Shown here piece after piece: positions 21,538-33,989 of a stretch of 64,000 bases of DNA. The DNA comes from Gerris lacustris (taxonomy: Eukaryota; Arthropoda; Insecta; Hemiptera; Gerridae), in assembly GCA_951217055.1 (NCBI GenBank), contig OX578279.1, positions 72,265,131 to 72,329,130 on the forward strand, given 5' to 3'. The translations under genes were made by a program, and so were the position numbers. Numbering within the stretch: position 1 is the first letter of the stretch; each line of letters starts with the position of its first letter. Below the pieces are notes generated by a model that saw only the letters and a program-made list of their open reading frames with translations, was not told where the DNA came from and did not search any database.

Positions 21538-22282
21538 CTAGACATCGCGTGGCTCTATCATTGAAGCGAGGGTATTGCAATAAAATACTGATTATTGAAT
21601 TTTATTGATCATGATGAATGTCTTAGTTGAATATAAGTGGAAGAGGGTAGTGTGGGGTAGAGTAGAGGTACTTGGTACAAAGCTTTACTTCCTAAACAAA
21701 CCAATACACTACAGAACTATAAGAATCATAACCACCCACAATAGCTTTTAAACTATTATTATAAATGAATCACTTCACTACTCAAAAACCTTTGCCTGTA
21801 TCAAGTTGACATTTTTTCATGCCTGTTTCAATTGTACATTAGATGATGTGTATAAAGTTTTAATAAAATAGTTACATTAGAACGTAAGATATTGGTAAAA
21901 ACGTTTGTCTCCACTTTAAACGTTTAGGTCCGCTTTAATAGTTTAAAAGATCTTTTTTAATTCATAGCGGTGTCGCTGTTGGTTTTACTAAAAAAATGTA
22001 TTTGAAAAAAAAGTTTGTCTCATCGAATAGATGAAGTTTTTTTTCCGTCCTAAAATTAAAATAGATTTTAATTTTGAAGCGCACGATACGCGAGCGTTGC
22101 GCGTGAACGCTTGGGCAGACAACGTTGTCCAACGAACTCATCCTGAGGTATTGGTAAAATGAACATGTGTACCAAATTTCATCAAAATAGGTCAACTTTT
22201 ACTTAAGTTATCGTCGTATGTTTCAGACACACAGACCGGAGCATATCTCGTTGGATGTAGGAAGCTCGCTACGCTCGCTTCA
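21538..22282 (-). mobile_element. H1 Helentron-like element, complete
   Basis: Minus-strand orientation: terminal CTAG at 21538-21541 (ctagacatcgcgtggctcta on the plus strand), core, and the subterminal cgctacgctcgcttcac at the other end. The microsatellite near the 5' end has shrunk to cagacacacagaccg. No coding capacity. Confidence 0.7.
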
Positions 22283-23135
22283 CTTACTGGGTCAGTGTTT
22301 TAACAATGTCATAGAGTAGATTGTAGATAATAGTGAATTAGTAAATAAAAAGTTTATCTCTTCATTGTCGAACTAAAATAGCAAATAATGAAAGCTCTCT
22401 ATTTTTTTTATTACTTATCATGTTACTGTCAATTAGAGGATCGCTAAATTGTCAATTGACCATATATACAATATTACTCTTTATTTTAATTTTCAAAAAG
22501 AGAATAGAAAGTCATTGTTATGAAATACACTGGGTTGACACAGACACATGTATATAAATATATATAACTCTATTTTGTTTTACAAACTATCATTAGTATT
22601 CACTAGAAACATTATCAATCACAGTTATGAAATGTAGTGAACTCTAAAATGAAAAACAAATACTATTTTTATCTTGTCTATTACCACTGACTTATTTACT
22701 CCATCGTTCATACTTAAGCAATCATAGGAATACTGAAATCAAAATAATACACGTCTTGATTTCGGTATATTAATTGACTTACATGTTTTCAGACATTCAT
22801 AATGCATTTTTTCAATGAAATAAATCGATCCGAGACAACTCAGACTAACTTTCATATATAATCTCGATCCAAGATCCTAGAGAATATAAATATATTTTGT
22901 AATCTATCCAGACGAATACGCATGTCGATCCGCTAGCTGTGACTGTGAACCCACCTTTAGGAACGTTCCTATAGAACCTTCCAAGAGAAGTAAGACTTCC
23001 AGCGGGAACTACCGTCTACTCTAGTCATCCTTTTAAACTATAAACTCATCGTGATTACCTACTATTTTGTTTAATATTAAAGATATATTGCCTTTAGCTC
23101 GTTTTAATGATAAAGCCACCCATAAAGTATATTAA
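22283..23135. other. No gene recognised; R4 and H1 scraps
   Basis: 22815-22885 resembles the R4 upstream block (ccgagacaactcagactaac). 22910-23030 is less AT-rich but not open. 23090-23125 (ttagctcgttttaatgataa) resembles a decayed H1 3' end just left of an intact one. Confidence 0.45.
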
Positions 23136-23858
23136 CTAGGCATCGCGTGGCTCTATCATTGAAGCGAGCATATAGTAAGAAATATGTATTGAATATTGAA
23201 AAAAAGGATAATCATGAATCATGATGAGTTGATAGATAATGCGTATAGTAGTAGTACAGCGGCTATTAGTAAGGGAACCACCCCGCATTCTTACTATTCC
23301 TCTAACCACACATCTCCTTTTCAATTATTGTAAAATGTATCTCTTTGCTACAAAACAACTAATGCATGTATCAAATTGAAATTTTGCATGCCTGCTTTAA
23401 TTGTGCATTAGGTGGCGTATATGAAGTTTTATTAAAATCGTTACGTTAGAACGTAATATATCGGTAAAAAGGTTGTTTTCTCTATTATAAACGTTTAGGT
23501 CCGCTTTAATAGTTTTAGCTATCTTTATTTATTCATAGGGGTGTCGCTGTTGGTTTTACTAAAAAATGTTCGTCTCATCGAATAGATGATGATAGCATCT
23601 TTTCCTGTCCTGAAATTACAATTTAATTTTTGAACCTCTCGTTTACGCGAGCGTTGCGCGCGAACTCTTGGACGGATCACGCTCGACGTGACACAAGTCC
23701 AACGAACTTAGCCTGAGTATCAGTAAGGGGATCATGTATACCAAATTTCAACTTAATCGGTCAACTTTTACTCAAGTTATCGTCACACGCGTAAACGTTA
23801 CTGACAGACAAGATGCATAGTTTGTTGAATGTAAGGAGCTCGCTTACGCTCGCTTCAA
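23136..23858 (-). mobile_element. H1 Helentron-like element, complete
   Basis: ctaggcatcgcgtggctcta at the left and gctcgcttacgctcgcttca+a at the right. The 3' CTAG is followed (minus strand) by T, like the other three complete ends. Confidence 0.72.
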
Positions 23859-23893
23859 TTATTTAATTTAAAATGTCTTTAGCAGATGGTTGT

Positions 23894-24333
23894 TTACAAT
23901 TTTCAACAAAATCCGATTCCTTTTCATCAATATCTCGGACACTAGATTTTACCGGGAAAACGGCTTATATTATTAAATTGGTATTTAAATGGAATACATT
24001 TTAGAATTTTTCAATCAAAATCGTTTTCAAGAAACAATTTTATCAAGTTTTTTTTTCATTTTTTGGAGGGGAGTGGGATAGCACCTCCAAATTTTGAGCT
24101 AAAAATTCTGATTTCTGCTTTTTCTGATCATGTATGCCAAATTTCGTCAATATCGGCTCAGTAGTTTAGACTCCACGCGACTGCAATGACGACAGACATT
24201 TTGTTTTAGATATTACTGTTTTTGGACTCAAAGGGGAACTCAAAACGTCTAAATCCCTAAAAATCTAAAAATCGAATTTTCGCGCCATCACAATAGCTAC
24301 TTTACCTTTGTATGAGAAAGTAGAAACATAATA
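23894..24333 (+). repeat. R4 interspersed repeat, near-complete copy
   Basis: Includes ccgggaaaacggcttatatt, atttcgtcaatatcggctca, gtagtttagactccacgcga, gacgacagacatt and the end catcacaatagctac with hairpin-type ctttgtatgagaaagtag. Confidence 0.75.
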
Positions 24334-24941
24334 TTTCAACAGAACACGTTTAAAAACACTTTACAGATACTTAGTAGATACCCGGGGAAAGTAGTAAAGT
24401 TCCATCTCGATCATCCCTAATGTGCTTTTTGCATGACAAAAGAAGTTGATTCTAAATACCTAATTGTAAGGGACAGGTACTATTGATAAATAAAATTGGA
24501 AACTAATAGTAAATAGTAAATTACTCGCACATTGAACCTCGATGCAAATATCGTCCCCTCTCTGGCAAACTTGCGAAACTGCGTTTTGTCGATTTTTCAG
24601 GGGAGCCAAAAAACAACTTCAACATCTCATCAAAAATAGGTTTTTGCGGTTTTATGATTGATGATATTTGTTAATAAACTCATTTACCACCATGCTTACG
24701 GCTAGTTTAATTTTTTGTGATTATCTTCATCTTAAGGGGGGGGGGGGGGGAAATGGCAGTTTCGTTACTTTGGTAGAGTGATTATATTAGACCTACTCGT
24801 AATGATGTATACAGAGTAGTGCAGTAAAGTAACGAATCTACACAACTACTAGCATAGAATAACTTATAATTAAGCTTTAAGAAGCTTTATTTGTGTATAT
24901 AGGATTTAAAAGACAAGATAAATCTCAATGTTAATTATTTT
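24334..24941. other. No gene recognised; G15 tract
   Basis: 24736-24750 is a run of 15 G. 24530-24620 is slightly GC-richer but has no frame. Confidence 0.5.
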
Positions 24942-25182
24942 GGTACTTCTTTAGATTGTTACTCCCCTGTTTTTTTTATATAAATGCCATTAACTAAACA
25001 ACTATTAAAACAAAGAAGTACATTAGACTAAGCAGCCCCAGTCTAATGTACTTTTTGACAAAGGAATATCACACTTCTGTTTTTATAAGGGGAGTAACAG
25101 TCTAAAGAAGAACATTCCGTACACCTTCTTTAGATTGTTACCCCCCTATAATTTTTATAACGGGAGTAACAATATAAGGAAG
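24942..25182. mobile_element. R5 TIR element, plus a second short foldback
   Basis: 24942-25110: inverted ends ggtacttctttagattgtta+ctcccct and aggggagtaacagtctaaag+aag, body with gacaaaggaatatcacactt. Immediately right (25124-25182) is a tiny TIR pair, ccttctttagattgttaccc and cgggagtaacaatataagg, around only ~15 bases. MITE-like; target duplication not clear. Confidence 0.7.
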
Positions 25183-25574
25183 TGTCATTATGTTTAATAA
25201 GGAGGTGAAAAAATCACACAATAAAACAATTAATAAAAAATTAATTACATTACAAATTTAGCCATTCATAACAGAATCAAATATTAGGAATAAGTATACA
25301 AGTAAAATAGCACACTTAAACTTGAAGGAAAATAGATTAAAAGAAATAAATAAATGAAATTTGAATTAAATAAATAAATGAAATGAAATAGAATAATAAT
25401 AAATGAAACTCGAAGTAATAATAAACTACTCGAAATCAGATTCCTCTGAAATATTTGGTTTGGCAAGATCATCTCTAATTGTTTGGACGATAGAAGATTT
25501 TAATAAAAGCTGTGATATCCCTAGGATTTGAAGATCAATGTAAAGTTGTTTAAGTCTGGAAGATTTGGAATCTA
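25183..25574. other. AT-rich region, nothing recognised
   Basis: The minus-strand frame in 25284-25472 is low-complexity F/I/L/Y-rich translation of AT-rich DNA. Confidence 0.55.
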
Positions 25575-25920
25575 TGAAAAAAAAGAATATTTTACATCAA
25601 ACTTTTTTTTTTACCTTCCATATTTTGCCCCCTATATGAGGGCAAAAGTTTAAAAATGGTAGTTTTAGAATGTAGGGGGCAAGATATTGAAGTTATAAAA
25701 AAATGTTAGATGTAAAATTTTCTTATTTTTTGCCACAGACTCCAAATCTGGTATCAAAAATACGCAATCAAATTTGAAATTTTTTATTCGTGTGGGCAAA
25801 ACGGGGGGTTGATCTTAGGCGGGAGAGCAAATTTTACTTTGCCTGATACAGATACCCCCAGTTTCATTAATTTATCTCAAACCGTTCAAAGTTAGGAGGG
25901 GAGGGGGATTTTTAAACCTC
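25575..25920. repeat. Degenerate relative of the long-TIR element at 32222-32994
   Basis: 25730-25915 follows the right arm of that element (tatcaaaaatacgcaatcaa, tcattaatttatctcaaacc, gttcaaagttaggagggg). 25600-25690 has a small inverted pair, ttttgccccctat and gtagggggcaagat. Confidence 0.55.
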
Positions 25921-26468
25921 ATAGTTTGACACTTATCCGCTTGCTTTAAAATTTCATTTCATTCTATGTGTAATTTCTTCTTCGTGTAATTTTCACACAT
26001 GTAATTTCTTCTCCGTGTTATTTTTTGTGTGTAGTTCTTTCTGTGTAATTCTTTCCCGACACTCTTCAAAGTACCCCTACTTTTGTACCACCTACACCTT
26101 ACCACTTTTTAGCCTTGCACTATCTCTCCATCTCCAATTAATTATTTTTTGCAGGTTCGTAACTTTTCTGGAGTGATTTAAATAATTTGACGAGATAATT
26201 AGACTTCAGCATACTAGCTTATCTGACACTTTGGTGACTTTAAGTAGCTAATTTTATCCGCGATGACTACAGTAAACTAACTGAAGTACCAGATTCGCTA
26301 TTTCTGCAGAGTCATAAGCGTTATCAAGGTAGTTTGGTAAATAAATTCCTGCCGATTGAGAGAATATAAAACGTCCTACACATAAGAGACTTTGCCAGAG
26401 TTTAGATCTTATATAAAGAGTTAAATGTACGACATTAGTGCAGATTCGCAAATTTTGCAGTTTCGCAA
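25921..26468. other. No gene recognised
   Basis: Includes short direct repeats of tgtgtaatttctt (25965-26050). Nothing else seen. Confidence 0.5.
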
Positions 26469-26915
<447 letters not shown>

Positions 26916-27438
26916 CTAGTTATAGGGTCTGGTATTAGGGCGCAAAAGGTGTTTATATAGGTTGCTGATGCCTGCGACGTCCGATCTGTAATTCATAGTG
27001 CTAGTACTATTGTGGACGAAAAGCATTTCTAACACTCTCCTCTTCTGAGTATTCTTCTCAGTTCGAAGGATGCGAACTTCCTCTGCTGTAATTCTAGCTT
27101 TATGCCGATGATCTACACAATGGCAGGCGAGAGCCGTGACATTCCTCAGTCCTCTGTCGATAGAATTCTTGTGGGCATTAAGTCTTTCCCGAAGGTAGCG
27201 TGGTGTCTCTCCGATATATACCTTACTGCAATCACCACACTCAACAATCCTTGGTCTTCGTGAAGAGATCTCCAACCTTCCGAGAGGTATACTTAGCATT
27301 CGATTTATTAGGGGCGACCTGCCTGAGCACTCTTACTAACTGCTCAGTTACCCCCCCGATGTAAGGAAGTTTCACGAATCCATCCTTCAAAAGTGCTGCC
27401 TGAGGTGTGGGAAGAGGTGCATTATATTTCCTGACCAA
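26916..27438 (-). pseudogene. Penelope-like element: linker and GIY-YIG endonuclease remnant
   Basis: Minus strand. The upstream part has LPYIGGVTEQLVRVLRQV, the conserved linker between RT and endonuclease in Penelope-like elements. After one frameshift near 27245 comes CGDCSKVYIGETPRYLRERL, with the YIG of GIY-YIG nucleases and the CxxC of their zinc-binding insertion, then a histidine-rich ACHCVDHRHKARI and KRRVLEMLFV, whose Glu matches the conserved catalytic position. The frame ends at 26916. One frameshift and a missing N-terminal RT make it non-functional. Retroelement-derived, not a host gene. Confidence 0.75.
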
Positions 27439-27548
27439 GGAATTTACCGTACCACAAGCTTATTACAAGGAACGTGGACGGAACCGTATCCACGAAATGG
27501 TATCAGAAACCGTCCAGCTCGGGGAGGGTATTACATTTTGAATCGTGA

Positions 27549-27680
27549 CACCCTCTCACCACAAGGTTGAACGTAGCTAGTAATTTCGTTAAGAGGATCC
27601 TAGATCTCACCAGTGCTGAGTATGTCCAAGAGGCAAAAGATAATATCAAGAGGATGCTTCAGAAGAATGGCTACCCTTGT
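27549..27680 (+). pseudogene. Penelope-like element: RT-to-linker fragment, opposite strand
   Basis: Plus strand, one frame: HPLTTRLNVASNFVKRILDL followed by a helical stretch and KRMLQKNGYPC. This 'HPxxxKxN...A...R...L...NGYP' pattern is the segment just after the RT core in Penelope-like proteins. It lies ~110 bp from, and in inverted orientation to, the endonuclease remnant at 26916-27438, so the two pieces are a rearranged (inverted) copy. The frame decays after GYPC. Confidence 0.6.
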
Positions 27681-28762
27681 GGTACGGATCCCTTGTGGTA
27701 AGGATCCCTATCATATCAAATCGAGAGAAAAAAAAAATAATTTAAATAAAATAATTCAAAAAGTGAATGGAGGGGGATTATTGAGTCAGGTGCCAAGTTT
27801 TACAATCTTCAAGACACCATAAAAATAATCAGATAAAAAGAAAACCTTCTTTAGACTTCTTATTACTGACGTAGTAAAGAAAAAACAGCGAATGCAGCAT
27901 AATTCATTTGACAAAGAAACATTTCTTTGTGAATTATTCATCAACTAGGAAAACTCACTTTAGTTATGAAAAGTTATAAAGCGTGAAGGAAAGAGGAAAT
28001 ATCTTTCTCTATTCATTTAATCTAGTAATTTTAACGCGTTGTTCCCAATCTTTAGTTTTTTTTGTTATTTGTATCCTGGAAATGAAGTGGAAATGAAAGG
28101 AAATTCAATATTCAGGTCGAGGAAGAAGTCGGGAAAATGTAAGGTTGAAGGTGGAAGACCTGAAGAGTGGAGGGAGGCCGTAGGACCTCTCGGAGAGGAA
28201 ATAAGAAATTAGCTTCTCAGACTTACCGCAGCACTTGGTTCCTTTTACTCTTTCAAGATAACGTTTTCATTTTTTTTTCTTTTAATTTTCAAAAACCTAA
28301 GAGGGTTTGTCTTCTGGAAAAAAACCTTGAGACAAGGTACGTTAAGAAGGAAATGATAAAAGCCGATGGAAACCGAGAACGTTTAATGAAAGAAAACTAC
28401 TTTAAAAGACAGTTTTTTTTTCTTCTTCTTTAAAACATTATAAGAAAATACTGGTTTTTAAAAATAGTATTTTTTTATAATAATAAGTAGAATATTGACG
28501 ATAATAATAAATAGTTGGTTTTAGAATAGGTAAAGAGTAAGAAATCAAACAAAAACAATCAATTAATTAAAAGTAAAACTGACTATAACTGGAGGTGGAA
28601 ATTTTAAGTAAAATCTATCGATTCTACAGTCATTTTCAGGAATTATAAAATTGTTTAAACATTTTTGTTTTTTATAAGAAATTTCAAAGAAAAAGGATGT
28701 ATGAATTTATAAAACAACTAAAATAATTCATTTCATAAAGGATGATAATAAATAGTATCTAA
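27681..28762. other. No gene recognised
   Basis: AT-rich. The plus-strand frame around 28167-28433 is lysine/phenylalanine-rich with a non-ATG start and no domain. Confidence 0.5.
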
Positions 28763-29350
28763 AATAGACTGCCAATTGGTGTGGCGCATAGCTTCCTCGC
28801 ATCCTATCCACGTACTTTATTGATTTAATGCTTTTACAAGCCATTATTGTCTAATTGGTTTAATTGTTTTTTTAATCTGTCAAAATTGTTTTGAGTTTTT
28901 ACACGAATTAAAGTATCAATTTAGCAATAGTTAAAGAGCGCAGACGGTTCATATTAATCTGAGGATATCTGTGGGTAATTTTCGATTAACTATAAAAGTT
29001 TCATTCAAATCGAATAAGTATTTTTGAAGCTATAGGTGTAAATAAATGTATGTTTGTGCGCATGTGGAAGAGCAACAAATAAGCGCAGAAGGTTGAAACT
29101 TATATGGGACCAACAATGGGCTAATTATGACCTACCACCCAAATTTCATTAAAATAAGACGTGTAGTTTTTAAGATATGTTGGTTCGCAAAATTGAACGA
29201 CAGACCGACAGACAGACACGAAACCGAAAATGATCCCTAATGTCTGAAACGGATTTCTGTCTTGGAATTTTTGGAATCGGTGACCTAAAATTGTTTCGTT
29301 CTTTAGAACGATCACATAGCTTCCGTTACCTTTGGTAAGCTCGGAAGCAA
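28763..29350 (+). repeat. R8 interspersed repeat with 3' hairpin, complete
   Basis: Starts atagactgccaattggtgtg, contains aaacttatatgggaccaaca, tagtttttaagatatgttgg, a gacagacagacacg tract, and ends with a long hairpin gcttccgttacc-ttt-ggtaagctcggaagc (29319-29348). A second complete copy is at 62055-62640 and a partial at 43656-43940. Non-autonomous; class unknown. Confidence 0.75.
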
Positions 29351-29682
29351 AATATTGAATTGAAGGATTCGATAAATATTTAAAATCAGCTTGTATTTAA
29401 AAAAAACGGAGTTCTCCTCTGCCGTGGTAACATTGGTTACCATCTAAATGATTTACTTAAATTTAAAGGTTAGTTTTATATGTACCGCTTCTATAGCTAG
29501 AAGATTTAAATTGTAAAATTTGGAGATCCGAATCAGAAAAGCACTGCTCTATGTGTAACTTAACTTAAATTAATACAACCCACTTTATCGCCACTTGCCT
29601 TATTTTACGACTTTACAGATTTAAGTGTTTTAGACAAGACGCCAAAAAGTTAAAATAAATAGACCTCTAAATAATGGTAATG
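29351..29682. other. No gene recognised
   Basis: AT-rich flank, nothing shared. Confidence 0.5.
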
Positions 29683-30425
29683 CGGGGTTCATATTGGCGA
29701 GTGAAAATCTGTGCTAGTGGACTAGCGGCTAGTGCCAGGCTAGTAGCTACTGGCCTTGCTAGTAACTAGCCTAGGTTAGTAGATGTTCAGATGCAGTGTG
29801 CCCACACTGCATCTGTAGTTAGTGCCTGGCTAGAAGCTCTCTTCAAGGCTAGTGGAGACATCATGACAAACGTTTTTAAAAAGTACCAAGTTTGACTTAA
29901 ACTTAAAATAAATGATGAAAAAAGTGTCAAATTTATTGCAAGAAGAACTTTCATATGTCCTTGAGGAAGATTGTTATAAACCAACATTTGGCGTCGCATT
30001 TGATTATTCCTGTAATGTACAGAATCACTGTCCCATAAACACTCAAACTCCCTATATAATTCTATAAACTTAAGATTTTCACTCTCTGACCACTTCATTT
30101 TTTAATTTAAAATAAAGATTAAAAAATGCAAAGAAAAATGAAACCACGTGAATTTGTTTACCAACTAACCTTGTTATCTACTAATCTACTAAACACATTG
30201 TTCACACAAGGCGAGTTAAGTAGTTAGGCGAGTTAGTTGTGGGAGGGGGTAGGCTAGTGGGCTAGTAAATAGCCCCCTGAGCTATCTACTAGCAAATGCT
30301 CTACTCACCAGGTTAGTGGACTAACCAAGGAGAGTGCACTAGTACAAGTGTTCAAACGAGGCGTCTTCTGCCATACCAATATTTTCTATGTACTAACCAG
30401 TTTTACTCGCCAGTGTGAACGCCTC
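29683..30425. mobile_element. PIF/Harbinger-like TIR element with MADF remnant
   Basis: Inverted ends ggggttcatattggcgagt (left) and actcgccagtgtgaacgcc (right). Both subterminal regions are packed with CTAGT/ACTAG motifs (29700-29860 and 30200-30350), possible transposase binding sites. It carries a MADF-like N-terminus on the minus strand, the kind of DNA-binding partner encoded by PIF/Harbinger elements. A TAA/TTA sits at each side but not as a clean direct repeat. Confidence 0.6.
29980..30098 (-). pseudogene. MADF (Myb/SANT-like) domain fragment
   Basis: From ATG at 30098 the frame reads MKWSESENLKFIELYREFEC and LWDSDSVHYRNNQMRRQM: helix 1 with FIELYREF, the CLW signature and the Y-R-N of MADF domains. 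After ~40 residues the frame continues into unrelated hydrophobic sequence, so the rest of the domain is lost. In PIF/Harbinger elements such proteins bind the TIRs and bring in the transposase; here it is a relic inside the element. Confidence 0.6.
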
Positions 30426-30514
30426 TTAACATCCAGAAGAGTTACAACCATATTTTGTTAACTAAAGAAACAAGAGGAAAAAAATCCGCAAAAGGTGGAT
30501 ATATTAGTAATTTT

Positions 30515-30690
30515 GGTACTTCTTTAGATTGTTACTCCCCTTTGTTATATTGGAATGTAGATAATTATTTATGTATTCCTTAGTCTAAATTAAGACAAAG
30601 GGATGTTTAGTCCAATATACTTTGGGACAAAGTTAATATATCACACTTCTGTTTTTATAAGGGGAGTAACACCTAAAAAAGAACATTCCG
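30515..30690. mobile_element. R5 TIR element
   Basis: Left end ggtacttctttagattgtta, right end ggggagtaacacctaaaaaa followed by gaacattccg as at 25111. Body has gacaaagggatgtttagtcc and tatcacacttctgtttttat. Confidence 0.7.
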
Positions 30691-30715
30691 CAAACCTTTA
30701 GATTTTGACGCCCTT

Positions 30716-30960
30716 TTGTTTTTACTTTCTCATCAAAAGAGAAAGTATTGTTATGGCGCGAAATTTTGAGGGATTTACACGTGTTGTGGTCCCCTGAGTC
30801 CAAAAAGAGGCTTCTAAAAAAATGTCTTTTTGTAATCTGGGAAGACGCGTGGAGCTTAAACTACCGGGCCAATTATGACTTAATTTTGTATCCATGTTCA
30901 GAAAAATCATATACCCCGAGGCGGAATCGATAAATTAATTTTAGCTCGAAATTTGAAGAG
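30716..30960 (-). repeat. R4 interspersed repeat, partial
   Basis: Begins with a perfect hairpin actttctc-atcaaaa-gagaaagt, then attgttatggcgcg, and ggagcttaaactaccgggcc. Stops short of the distal half. Confidence 0.7.
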
Positions 30961-31859
30961 ATCAAAATTATTGAACCAAGAAGTAATCTCTTATAGCCAA
31001 GAATTATAAGTTGACAGTACAGTACTTCGGTAGCCAATTTTGGATTTGTTTTGAAGATATCACCTATAGCCTTTGGAGACAATGTTTCTACACCAACTGA
31101 AATAGCACTACAAGTAATATAGTTTGTTTTCATAAGGGGGATGTCATCTCCACACTCTAACGATAGTCCATCTAAACAAGTTCTGTGAAGACCTTAAAAT
31201 GTTCTCAAGTAAAGACATAATAGAGGAGAAGGGGCCCGCCCAAGTTCTTATTTTTAATTCTGGTTTCTCTTGGATATGTTCATATCCAAGGATGTATTGA
31301 ACCATGTTAATTTTATCATGGCTTATTAGTTTGTTTTTTGGTTTATCCCCTGAGTATGACTTTGTCTGAACCAGACTATACCGTTTACCTGTTATACCAA
31401 TATAAATTTAATGCTTTGATCTCATCTATGTTTATGAAAGGAGATATTGAAAATAATTAACTTTTACTATGACGCTTACAAAGCAAGAGAAATATTTTAA
31501 TTAACCGAAGTCAGCGTTCACTGGAAAATCTCGATAATTTAAGAACATCTTTTGACATTAAATTATATAAAATCATTCTCACAAGAATGATTTTATATAC
31601 ATTTCAAATACACAGCACTGTTTAATATACAGTGAGGTTATACTTATTAATAGTTTGTTTAAAATAAACTTGATGATACAATGACAATATTATTAATAGT
31701 TTTTCTAAGAATTTAACGCTATTAGTTCATATCCTAAACTTTTCAAATCCTCTTTTATCTTTAAAAATAAATAAACCAACAATTATCTCAATAAAGGTTT
31801 TCTAAAATTGGTTCAGCTATTTTAATTATATACTTTTATCAAAACAAAGTGAAAAAAAG
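30961..31859. other. Unclassified, no gene recognised
   Basis: 30961-31440 is less AT-rich than average with a minus-strand frame (30873-31133), but I see no domain. It may be old TE sequence. Confidence 0.45.
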
Positions 31860-32060
31860 GTGGAAAGGTGTCGTCACGATCCAAGAAGAAAGAAAATATG
31901 GATTTCCTCTCTTCTTTGATAGTGACGACACTTATTAACAGAGGTTCACGGAAATCGACGTGTTTACTCTCCGCTTGCCCACAAGCGACTGGAAAAATAT
32001 CGATCTCTTCGGAAAGCTCCCCACTACCACGCCCTGGTGGTCCGACCACCCTCCACCGCT
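31860..32060. other. GC/CpG-rich island of unknown function
   Basis: About 200 bp visibly richer in GC and CpG than its neighbours, open on both strands; plus-strand ATG near 31910 begins MDFLSSLIVTTLINRG. Could be an exon, a promoter or an unrecognised repeat. No splice-site or domain support strong enough for a call. Confidence 0.35.
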
Positions 32061-32221
32061 CCGTTCGCGCTACAGAAATTCAGTCCTATTACTTTTTGAT
32101 CCTACCTTGTATATATGTAAATATAATTTTTGCTGTGTAAAATAAGGGCTCCTAGTGCAATCTATCGACTGATTTAGAAAATTAAACAAAAATGCATACC
32201 TAACCCGACAATATGTTTATA

Positions 32222-32991
32222 CAGGGTGGTCCGAAGGTCCCCCCCCCCCCCCTCTTAACTATTGAACGGTTTGAGATAAATTAATAAAACTTGGGAGGAT
32301 CCGTACCATGTAAAGGGATGTTTGTTTCCATGAAATCGTGCATTAGGGGCAACCACCCACTTTGCCCCCAGGCCACCCATCTTCAAAATTTCAAATTGGA
32401 GTGTATATTTTTGATAGCATATTTGGATTCTACGGTGAAAAATAATGAAATTTTACTTGACACTTTTTTTCTATCTCACATATTTTGCCTCCTATAGGGG
32501 GGGCAAACGATAGCAAAATAACACTTCCGAACATTGTAAAAAAATAACACTTATAGGTATCATTATAAAATAAATACCATTATAAAACTAAACGGTTAGA
32601 AATAAATTTGGAACTTGGGAGATCTGTAAAATGTGAAGGGAAGTGTGTATTCTTCCACTTGTTTACTAGGGGCAACCTCCCATATTGCCCTTAGGCATTG
32701 AAATCTACCATTTTTATACTTTTGCCTCCCTACAGGGAGCAAAATATTGGAGATAACAAAGGAAATTTTTTTTTTTTTTTTTTCAGTAGAATCCAATTAT
32801 GCTATCAAAAATATACACTCCAATTTAAAACTTTTAAGATAGGTGGCCTGGTGGCAAAGTGGGTGGTTGCTCCTGGTGCGCGATTGCATGAAAACAAACT
32901 TCCCCTGTACATGGTAAGGATCCCCAAGGTTTCATTAATCTATCTCAAACCGTTCAAAAGTTAAGAGGGGGAAGGAGACTTTTGGACCACC

Positions 32992-32994
<3 letters not shown>
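32222..32994. mobile_element. Long-TIR element, TA target (Tc1/mariner-like)
   Basis: Ends CAGGGTGGTCC and GGACCACCCTG flanked by TA (32220-32221, 32995-32996). The inverted similarity extends ~250 bp each way (e.g. gaacggtttgagataaatta against taatctatctcaaaccgttc; gtgtatatttttgatagcat against atgctatcaaaaatatacac). A third, shorter related block lies in the middle (32590-32760). C14 tract at 32239-32252 in the left arm. No transposase. Confidence 0.75.
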
Positions 32995-33031
<37 letters not shown>

Positions 33032-33989
33032 GTTCCTTCAAAACAATATAAAAATAATGTTTCCTTTGAATCTTAAAAACAATAAAATATAAAAAAATTT
33101 AACCCCTAAGAAAAAGAATTTAAACAAATATGTTTCCCGTTAATTGTTTGCAAACAAATTTAAAATAAAGAAGAAAAATAAACCACCTCTGATAACGTAG
33201 ATTGAACAAAACGTTTTGTTTTCGAACTTAAAAGTGAAGGAAAAAAACAACTTTTTATAAATTGTTTAGATGGATAACCGTAAAAAGAATTTTTCAATAT
33301 AGAGTATCAAAAGAATGCTGCGGATATGAAACAAAGCTGTACACTGTATAAACAGATTTAACCTTGTATATAAAAATATTTTATATTTTAGATACAATGA
33401 CTTAACTTTTTAAACTTTGATAAAACATTTGAATAATTTTTATTTTATTAAACTATCATTTTTCATTTTTATTTTAACCCTCCTTTGAAATTTTTATGAA
33501 ATGCAAAAAAGGGAATTTTATGAGAGATGAAATTACAGATAACCATGTCTTAAATGGCTCAAGATGATTGCACAATATTTTATGCAGTAAAATATGCGTT
33601 TGTTAAAATATCTTACAATTTATTGTGCAATCATTTTGAGAAATTGCAATAACGATAACATGAATATAAACAATATCAATTTACAGTCTCTAGCCTCTGC
33701 ATTCCTGAATGAAAACAACATTTTTTTAATGCAATTATTTACCTTGTAAAAAACAAAATTCAAGTACCAAAGTAAATCGGAAAGTTTTAATATTCGACTT
33801 AGTTGTTTATAAAATGCTTGAAAATCAATTGAAAATTACAAAGTTCTGAGATGGGTGCTTGGAAATCACTGCCACCTTTGAAAATAGGTCATATTTTTCG
33901 TTTTTCCCAAATATTTCGAAAAAGATTTGATTTAATAAAAATCGATCTTATCAAATTTAATGATCAAATAATAATATTGTCTTTAAAAA
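32995..33989. other. (TA)n followed by AT-rich DNA, no gene
   Basis: 32995-33028 is a short TA tract directly at the element's TA target. The rest is featureless. Confidence 0.55.
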
